Origin: Symbiodinium natans
Taxonomy: Eukaryota > Sar > Dinophyceae > Suessiales > Symbiodiniaceae
Length of the DNA stretch: 64,000 nucleotides
Direction: 5' to 3'
NCBI GenBank assembly: GCA_905221605.1
Contig: CAJNDS010002784.1
Location: 62,001-126,000 of the forward strand
Made by a program: the position numbers and the translations under genes. This document shows, one piece after another, positions 34,495 to 43,100 of the stretch. A model generated the notes under the pieces. It ran no database searches. It was given only the letters and a program-made list of their open reading frames with translations, and was not told the origin of the DNA. The stretch's first letter is position 1, and each line of letters starts with the position of its first letter.

Positions 34495-35876
34495 TGTTCG
34501 GCCTCGACTTAGGTCTGAGGGAATGTGAGATATGGAAAGAGCAAACTCCAGAATATGGATAAAGGAAACTGGCCAGGCATGGAGGCCAGCAAAGAGCAGG
34601 TACCAGCATTGCACTGGAGAAGCCTCGAGTCCCAATGGCAGTGAACTTTGTGGTGAGGAATACGTCGACTGGTGAGTAAGTGCGAGAAAGCCAGGGCGAT
34701 TCTGGGGAGAACAGCAAGGCACGGTTAGTAAGTGCGAGAACACCGGAGCTGCTGAGAACCCTGGATTAGCCGGGACGTACTCCGTGAAGGATTCGTTGTC
34801 ACTGCTTTCAGAAATGCCCACAAGGACCAAGCATGCAGCTAACCCGTGGTTGCAGAGTGGGCCTCACTTCGGTTGAGGGTAATCGACTCCCAAGTGAGAG
34901 TATGGAGTTTTGGTGGCAAACAAGAGAGCCAGCCGACTGTCTTTGGAACAATGGCTACGGCTGGATTGGAGAATGTCAAGTCTCACAATGGATAGCGGCC
35001 TCGTACATAATATCCTCACAGGCAGGGTGGGTTTGACCTGGTAGTCGGCACCTTGCCCGGCCCCCTGTCAGGCGCCTGTACCGGCCACCTGTTGAAGGTG
35101 TGTGGCGTGGGGTCACCGGTGCGTAGCGGCGATTTCGGTCGCTTAGCGTCCTCCAGCCTAAAAAGGGGTATGTTTGGGCAGGTACTTCACCTGTTCCTCC
35201 TGCTTGGCTCGTGTTGGAGATGTGTGAATCGAGGGCATGGATCCGTCAAGGTGAGATGACGAGAAAGTGCAGAATTGGGCCTCAATCGGAACGGTCTATG
35301 TATGGGGATTGACCACCCCGCCGGTAGAGGGATAGCGGCCTCTGAGAATCGGAGGGCATGGATCACCTCCCGGCAAAAGCCACAGGAAGTATGCCCTGTG
35401 CATCAAGAGGCAGCCACCGTAACCAGAGTCCATGAAGCCTTGGGCCATGACCTGGTTTGAAGACATGTCCGGCCTCACTACGGTTGAGGGGTGTGGATGG
35501 AAGCACTCAGGACATGCAATGAGACTCGTAGAACGAGCATCTGGGTCTACAGGAATGACCTCCATTCGGTTGAGGGATAGCGGCCTCCACGAACGAGGGC
35601 ATGGATCACCTCCCGAATAGACAACACAGAGAATGTGCAAGCATACAGGCAATTTGCCTTGGCCAAAGTCTTCAAGCCAATGGCAACGACTTGGTCAAAA
35701 CGACATTCCGGCCTCACTTCGGTTGAGGGTAGCGGTACGTCAAAACCGAGGACAAGGAATGAGAGGGGGAACTTACCGGCAGTTTCACCCCACAGTTTTA
35801 GTAAGCTTTTGTTTCACTTGAACCCACAGCCCCTTCGGGTGGCTACGCCTCGCAGCGTGCAGACGTAAAATTCACC
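34495..35876 (+). mobile_element. Array element 8: 5'-truncated NA copy, 1.4 kb
   Basis: It matches NA1/NA3 from about 15873 of element 1 (TTCGGCCTCGACTTAGG) to the 3' end. The 5' junction is TTCACC-TG-TTCGG, with extra T(G) not in the source. Non-coding. Confidence 0.8.
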
Positions 35877-38803
35877 TGGCTCAAGTCTCGGCTCAACCCC
35901 GGTGGGGTGCGCAGGTAGTGAGCGGATCGGTGGCCTGGAGGCTGTACCTAAGGGTGGGCTCCAACAGGACTCAAACCGAAACCACTGTGTTTGCTCGGTA
36001 GTTCTGCCAGCCACATAGCTGCCTGTGTACGGCCTCGCCGAGTGCTGAGGGAACTTTCGACCTCGCTGCTGAGGGTGTTGTCGGCCTCGCCTGAGCTGAG
36101 GATTGTGGAAAGTCTTCGGCCTCGCTTCGGAGGGACAACATAGTTCGGCCTCACTACCATTCAGGGAAACACCTCCTGGAACTGAGGTGCAAGAAGATAG
36201 CAGACCTGTGCGAGCGAATCGGGTTCCGAGGCCTTAACTTCCTTTGGTGGAACAGGGCCCCGTCTCAACCCCAGAATTCCGCCCGTGGGCTATCGGCGAC
36301 CAAAGTGGCCGTCCACTGTGCCCTGGACAGTGTGCCACACGCCAAAGAGACTTGCTGCAAGGCAGACGGAGAGCGACGGACCATGCCGGCAATTGCATGC
36401 TGTGTATTTGCATGGTCACACCAGGGGCGTAGTGAAGGACTCTTCCTGGAACTGTCGCAGTCATATCGTATCCACTTTGTCCGTCGCACCAGGAGAGGCA
36501 ACATAGCCTGGGGCAGCTGTGGGAATTGGAATGTCCAAAGAAGCCTGAATGCAGCTAACCTCCACTTGCAGCTCCGGAACTTCCGATGCTGTGAAGATGC
36601 GAGACTTTGGAACATCGATTTCTATGTCGATCCCACAGACCCATCCCTGATGATTGATGGCAGCGGACGTGTAATCAGATACCTGGGAAGGCTGGTGATA
36701 ATGGTGTATGGCCCTGATGTGTCGAGAAGGATGCTGGCCTTGTCGGAAGATGATGAGGAATGGATGCTCCTTTGAGGTGATGGAATGTCGCCGGCCAGTA
36801 ACCAGGCAAGTGGAAGTGGATTGAATTGCGAGCACAGCCTCGCCACTAAGGGCCATGTGAGGGCAAACCCGAATGCAGGCTTAGCTTGCCGGAATGAGGG
36901 TGATCAACATACCCTCGCAGAACAATGCTTTCAGAACCCGTGAAACCAGCGGAGATGCCATGTGAGGCTATGCAAGGGCAGTTTCGGCCTCGCTATGCTG
37001 GAGCAAAGGTTCGGCCTCGCCGGGCTAAGGGAATGGATGGTTCGGCCTCGCCACGGCTGAGGGAACAACAGAAGGGTTGCGAAAACGCCTCGCTGATGAA
37101 GAACGGTGCATGAAGTTCCGGCCTCGCTTCAGCTGAGGGAAGAATGATGACAAGCAGTTCCTGGAAAAGATGCCGCATGGGCACAAGAGGGACTGATAAT
37201 TGCGAGCATGACATGGAATGGGCAGACCGGGCACTGGAATGAATGGTCTGCCGGAATTGAGTCCTGGAGACTCTGGAAGCACTGCATGCAGCTTGGACGG
37301 CTGATGCTACTGGGTGCAAAGCGGTCAAGAGCTTGAAGCATAGACTCCGCGGTGCCGGTGTGTCGGAGCAATTGATAGAAGACAACCGCAGCCCAGCAGT
37401 GCTCAATCACACAAAGCAATCATTCGGCCTCGACTTAGGTCTGAGGGAATGTGAGATATGGAAAGAGCAAACTCCAGAATATGGATAAAGGAAACTGGCC
37501 AGGCATGGAGGCCAGCAAAGAGCAGGTACCAGCATTGCACTGGAGAAGCCTCGAGTCCCAATGGCAGTGAACTTTGTGGTGAGGAATACGTCGACTGGTG
37601 AGTAAGTGCGAGAAAGCCAGGGCGATTCTGGGGAGAACAGCAAGGCACGGTTAGTAAGTGCGAGAACACCGGAGCTGCTGAGAACCCTGGATTAGCCGGG
37701 ACGTACTCCGTGAAGGATTCGTTGTCACTGCTTTCAGAAATGCCCACAAGGACCAAGCATGCAGCTAACCCGTGGTTGCAGAGTGGGCCTCACTTCGGTT
37801 GAGGGTAATCGACTCCCAAGTGAGAGTATGGAGTTTTGGTGGCAAACAAGAGAGCCAGCCGACTGTCTTTGGAACAATGGCTACGGCTGGATTGGAGAAT
37901 GTCAAGTCTCACAATGGATAGCGGCCTCGTACATAATATCCTCACAGGCAGGGTGGGTTTGACCTGGTAGTCGGCACCTTGCCCGGCCCCCTGTCAGGCG
38001 CCTGTACCGGCCACCTGTTGAAGGTGTGTGGCGTGGGGTCACCGGTGCGTAGCGGCGATTTCGGTCGCTTAGCGTCCTCCAGCCTAAAAAGGGGTATGTT
38101 TGGGCAGGTACTTCACCTGTTCCTCCTGCTTGGCTCGTGTTGGAGATGTGTGAATCGAGGGCATGGATCCGTCAAGGTGAGATGACGAGAAAGTGCAGAA
38201 TTGGGCCTCAATCGGAACGGTCTATGTATGGGGATTGACCACCCCGCCGGTAGAGGGATAGCGGCCTCTGAGAATCGGAGGGCATGGATCACCTCCCGGC
38301 AAAAGCCACAGGAAGTATGCCCTGTGCATGCAAGAGGCAGCCACCGTAACCAGAGTCCATGAAGCCTTGGGCCATGACCTGGTTTGAAGACATGTCCGGC
38401 CTCACTACGGTTGAGGGGTGTGGATGGAAGCACTCAGGACATGCAATGAGACTCGTAGAACGAGCATCTGGGTCTACAGGAATGACCTCCATTCGGTTGA
38501 GGGATAGCGGCCTCCACGAACGAGGGCATGGATCACCTCCCGAATAGACAACACAGAGAATGTGCAAGCATACAGGCAATTTGCCTTGGCCAAAGTCTTC
38601 AAGCCAATGGCAACGACTTGGTCAAAACGACATTCCGGCCTCACTTCGGTTGAGGGTAGCGGTACGTCAAAACCGAGGACAAGGAATGAGAGGGGGAACT
38701 TACCGGCAGTTTCACCCCACAGTTTTAGTAAGCTTTTGTTTCACTTGAACCCACAGCCCCTTCGGGTGGCTACGCCTCGCAGCGTGCAGACGTAAAATTC
38801 ACC
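35877..38803 (+). mobile_element. Array element 9: non-autonomous, 2.9 kb (class NA3)
   Basis: Nearly identical to element 3. A hairpin at about 36150 has three clustered changes that destroy its stem (CTACCATTCAGGG against CTACGGTTGAGGG in element 3). It starts TGGCTCAAGTCTCGG and ends TAAAATTCACC at 38793-38803. Confidence 0.8.
36164..36775 (+). CDS. Small ORF in NA3, second copy, function unknown
   Basis: Same open frame as in element 3 (contains SLMIDGSGRVIRYLGRL), one residue different near the end. It has no recognised domain and no convincing ATG start (GTG at 36305). Confidence 0.25.
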   Translation, partial: GKHLLELRCKKIADLCERIGFRGLNFLWWNRAPSQPQNSARGLSATKVAVHCALDSVPHAKETCCKADGERRTMPAIACCVFAWSHQGRSEGLFLELSQSYRIHFVRRTRRGNIAWGSCGNWNVQRSLNAANLHLQLRNFRCCEDARLWNIDFYVDPTDPSLMIDGSGRVIRYLGRLVIMVYGPDVSRRMLALSEDDEEWMLL

Positions 38804-38955
38804 TTGGCTCAAGTTTCGGCTCAACCCCGGTGGGGTGCTCAGGTAGGGAGTGCTGTTGCCTGGAGACTGTACCTAAGGGTGGGCTCCCACAGGACTCGAA
38901 CCGAAACCACTGTGTTTGCTTGGTAGTCGGCCGCAAGCAACATAGCTGCCTGAGT

Positions 38956-39115
38956 ACGGCCTCGCCAAGTGCTGAGGGAACTTTTCGGCCTCGCTTCGGC
39001 AGAGGGTGTGTTTTCGGCCTCGCTTCGGCAGAGGGAGTGGCCAGTTTCGGCCTCGCTCCGGCTGAGGACACATAAAGTTCGGCCTCACTAATCTTCCGGC
39101 CTCGCATTGCTGAGG
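38956..39115 (+). repeat. Hairpin cluster in the family A 5' UTR
   Basis: Five or six CCTC...GAGG hairpins in 160 bp with inner stem GC/GC and loops such as CAAGT, TTCG, TCCG and ATT. Two successive copies have a TTCG tetraloop closed by C-G. The last one abuts the region just upstream of the ORF1 ATG. Confidence 0.75.
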
Positions 39116-39148
39116 TGCTGGTGGGACTGGCATCAGGCTGCAGCAGTC

Positions 39149-40120
39149 ATGGGGAAGCATTGTACTGTGTGTGCCCACTGTGAGGTGGGCTGGGTCTGGA
39201 ATGAAGACTTGTACTACAACCCGAACTGCTGGCATTGCGGAAAGGCGTGGAAAAAGGCCACCTACCGTGAGCGAGCATGGTCAAGCCAGCGTAAGAAGTG
39301 GCAATGGCCAAAGGAAGACGCTACATGGTGGACAAGACATGCCAAGAACAAAGAAGGGATGGCCGACCAAGCCCTCACGAAGGCGTGGGGTACGCTTTCT
39401 ATGGAGGCAAAGAAGGCCATCGAAGAAGCAGGATGGAAGCCGCGGACGATGGAGCCGGGGCCCATTTGGCCCCCGGGACTACCAGGAAGTGGATCGCAAG
39501 CCGAAAGCATGACGCAAAAGGAGTACCATGCGGCCATTGAAGCGGTGTGGCAAGGAGCTGAGCCCGCAGTGCAAAGGCTGCTCAGAGCAGCGGGTATTCC
39601 CCCGCCGGGGGACTACAAGCCCGAAGACGAGACGCCCAAACAGGAGCTCAGCCGCCATGTTGGTACATATAGACGGACGACAAACAAGCTGAGATCCCTC
39701 ATTGAGAAGAAAGTCCGGCTTCAAGACAAAACGGAGAAGATCAAGAGCGAGTTCGAGCAGGCCATGAAGCAGCTTGCGCAAGTCAGCCAGGCCATCCAGA
39801 CCACGGAGCTGGAGGTAGCGGAAGCACAGAAGAAGGTCCAAGCCTGCGTGAAAGATGAAGAGGACTCGCCATACAAGGACGTCGCGGCCTACCTGGAAAA
39901 GGAAGGGATCATCCTGTCTGAGGAGCAAGCAGAGGCGCTCAAAACGAGGATGGCGGTCAAGGTCGTGGAGACAGACTGGACGGGAGTCTTGGGACAAAGA
40001 GAGCCGGGCATGCCAGTTGAACTTGGCATATATGGGCCGATGCGCATGTCTCGAGATGTGTCAGTCAGGGCAACGCCGACGGGGCGCGAACGCTCGCCGG
40101 CGCGTGCCCATGGCGAGTGA
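39149..40120 (+). CDS. ORF1 of family A LINE, zinc ribbon plus coiled coil, 323 aa
   Basis: Start at the ATG at 39149 (MGKHCTVC); the in-frame codons before it (from 39107) are non-ATG. Cysteines near the N-terminus (CTVCAHC, then CWHC about 18 residues on) form a zinc-ribbon-like set. The middle is Trp/Gly/Pro rich. Residues about 190-250 are a Lys/Glu/Gln-rich heptad-like coiled coil (contains LIEKKVRLQDKTEKIK). This layout suits a LINE ORF1 RNA-binding oligomer. It ends at a lone TGA (40118-40120), after which the same frame continues open into ORF2. Family B ORF1 has the same organisation. Confidence 0.65.
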   Translation: MGKHCTVCAHCEVGWVWNEDLYYNPNCWHCGKAWKKATYRERAWSSQRKKWQWPKEDATWWTRHAKNKEGMADQALTKAWGTLSMEAKKAIEEAGWKPRTMEPGPIWPPGLPGSGSQAESMTQKEYHAAIEAVWQGAEPAVQRLLRAAGIPPPGDYKPEDETPKQELSRHVGTYRRTTNKLRSLIEKKVRLQDKTEKIKSEFEQAMKQLAQVSQAIQTTELEVAEAQKKVQACVKDEEDSPYKDVAAYLEKEGIILSEEQAEALKTRMAVKVVETDWTGVLGQREPGMPVELGIYGPMRMSRDVSVRATPTGRERSPARAHGE

Positions 40121-43100
40121 AACCTCAGGCTGGGACAGGAGCGGAGGGGCCGACACCTCAGGGCAGCTCCTGGTCCGAACAGCCAAAAGAAGCAAGCAAG
40201 ACAGTCTGAGGAGTCTCAATGGGGAGACTCTGTTTACACTTTTGGTGGTGGCCGAAAGCAGTGTCACGGGGACATTGTATGGCCACAGGCGCATGGGGAA
40301 GGCAGTCAAGCTGTGTCTAGTACCCATGTGCCTAGTACAAACAGCACAGTGGAAGACAGCCAAGAGGGCTGGAGTCCAGTCACGAAAGGTCCGGAGCCTG
40401 TCCGAACAGTAGAAAGCAGTTGGACGGTCACAGGGCCCAGATACTTCCATATGACATGGGAGGACATCGAAGAGGAAGGTGAGCATTCGGCCTCGCGAGA
40501 AGCTGAGGGAGGCAAAACGCAGAGAGGAGACCCGGCAGCGGAAAGAGGGGAGAACACGAAGGCCTCGCATGGCGCTGAGGAAATAAGGTTTTCGGCCTCG
40601 CAATGCGCTGAGGGTCACAGAGGCAAACAAAAGACCAAGAGGCGTAACGCGACACCAAAAGAGCCACCAAAGGAACTGCCACAGGAGTGGCACAAGCTAT
40701 GCCAAGTGGTGGGTCAATATGATGCTCCCAGTGAGGCTACCGCACTCGAAGCCATTGAAAAACTGGAAGAGCAAGATCTAAACCCGCTGCAACAACGAGC
40801 ATGCCACGAAGTGCTCCGTTCCTTTGTGGAGAAGGATGCACAATATGCCAAATGGATCCTGGAAGACGTGGCCAGGGGGTATCGCCAAGGGGATACGGCC
40901 GCATGTATCAGGATTACTGCGGCTAACATCACCAGCTGGAGAAAACCCATTGCGGCATGGATACACGAGCTAGGACCGGACCTGGTGGTGCTGCAGGAAA
41001 CCCATCTCAGGACAGAGGGTATCCAGCAAGCCATGAGCCATTGCCAGGATATGGGGTATACCTTCATTGGCATGCCTGGCAGTACAAAAATTAAGGGTGT
41101 GCAAGGAGGCCTGGCAGTGGCGGCACCCCGACACAGGAACCTGCGATACCTTGCTGAGTTTGGTTCAGGACCCGCGGGCTTCCTGGCATGTGCCATGCGA
41201 AACAAAGGCTGGGATTTGATCATCGTCAGCCTGTATTTGGAGAGCGGAGTCGGATTCCAGGCTCCAAACAATGTCCAGGTACTGGCGAGACTGATAGCCT
41301 TCCTCAAAGGCTGCAAAGTGCCATACATGGTGTTAGGAGATTGGAATGAAACCCAGGATACCATGAGGGGCACAACTATGGCGACAGAAGTTGGTGGTGC
41401 ATTTGTTGGAGTGGGGGAACCAACGGCCCAAGGATCGGACGAAATCGATTACGGGCTGGTTGCGAAATGCTTGGTGCCCATCCTGCAAGTGAAAACGGAT
41501 TGGGAAACCCCTTTTCGGCCTCATGCTGCGATGCATTGGAGGGTAGCCCAACCGTGTAGTAGCCCTGATGTTCCCCAGATGAAGAAGGCGGGAGCACTGG
41601 TGACGGAGACTGTGGAATACGAACCAGTTCAAAACACACAGACCATCAACATCTTGGATGAACCCAAGATGGAAGATGAGCTCAGTGAGACATTCGCTCA
41701 CCTGAGTGCCGGTGTGGAGAGGTCGATCACAGGCCGAATCGACGGTATGGGTGTTAAATCGGAGATTGTCCGGAAGAAATTGGTGGTCAACAACCCGGAG
41801 AACGTTGTCTGGACAGGCAAGAGGGCGGCCTTTTGGAACCGGGTCCAACAATGGGTCAAACAAGGCAGACATCATGGCGATGCGCATCCGGTGGCGCGTC
41901 TGGTCCAACGCAGGCTCGGCGAGTATTACGAGGGTGATGCGCAGAACCAGGAGGATATGCTCGTGAGTATCCTGGGCCGGGGTACGAACGCTAGACTTGT
42001 TCTGAAGCGCATCGACGAACAGCAATGCTACGCGAGAAAGGCGGATATGGAGGAGACAGCCCACCAGTACAAGCAATGGCTCAGCAAGGCCATGGAAAAG
42101 GGCATGCGACCATTATACAATGCCTTGCGAAAAGAAGAACAAGTGGTACAAAGACCCTACATGGAATATGACATGCTGGAACGGCCACACATTCGCCGAG
42201 ACCACTGGGCGGCAGTGTGGACGAAGGGCCAGCCGTTGGCAAAATCGGCCTCGCTCATGACGGAGCTTGAGGATGCAGCCAAAAAACAAGCGGCCAGCGT
42301 GGAGCCGCTGAACCCTGTAGAGGTCAAGGCAAGGATCAAAAAACTGGCACTAAAGAGCCCGGGGCCGGATGGCTGGAGGATTGACCATTTGCAGGCCATG
42401 GACGACAAAGCAGTTGAAGCCGTTGTGTCCTTCTACCATGAATGTGAGGCCAAGGCAGCATGGCCGCAGCAAATGACAGTCTCCCTTATAGCAATGCTGC
42501 CGAAGAATCTGACCCGGGAAAGACCAATCGCCTTGCTACACATCCTGTACAGGACCTGGGTCCGGTTGCGATGGGATTTGGTAAGTACTTGGCAGGCAGG
42601 CTATGCCAAAAATGCCACGTACGACAAGGCAGTCCCAGGCAGTTGCTGCTTGGACGTGGCCGTAGGCAGACTGCTGCGAAATGAGGTGGCGAAGACAAAT
42701 GGTGTGCATGTGGTGTCACTCTTTGTGGACCTTGAGTCCTTTTTCGATACCATCCAATTTCAGCAACTGATTACGGCAGCAACGGCCCTGCAATATCCAC
42801 CGCTAATCCTGAAGATGGCACTGGAAGTGTACATGGGTGCCAGATATTTGGTGGCGGATGGGGTGCTATCGGCAGGCATCAGAGCTACGAATGGCGTGCA
42901 AGCGGGTTGCCCAGCGGCGCCATCGTTGGCAAAGGTGGCATTGCACCCGGTGATTGATAAGATCCAAAGGCGAAGAGATGTGACAAATGTGGATTGTTGG
43001 TTGGATGATGTCTCAATTGACATCCAGCATAAATCCTTTAAACAAGCGGCGGATAGTGCGATACGAGTCTACCGCAGCTTAAAGGACGGGATGGACGCCA

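Noticed and set aside
39855-40412. 185-codon plus-strand ORF overlapping the ORF1/ORF2 junction
   Set aside because: Arg-rich shadow frame of ORF1/ORF2 with no conservation in family B.
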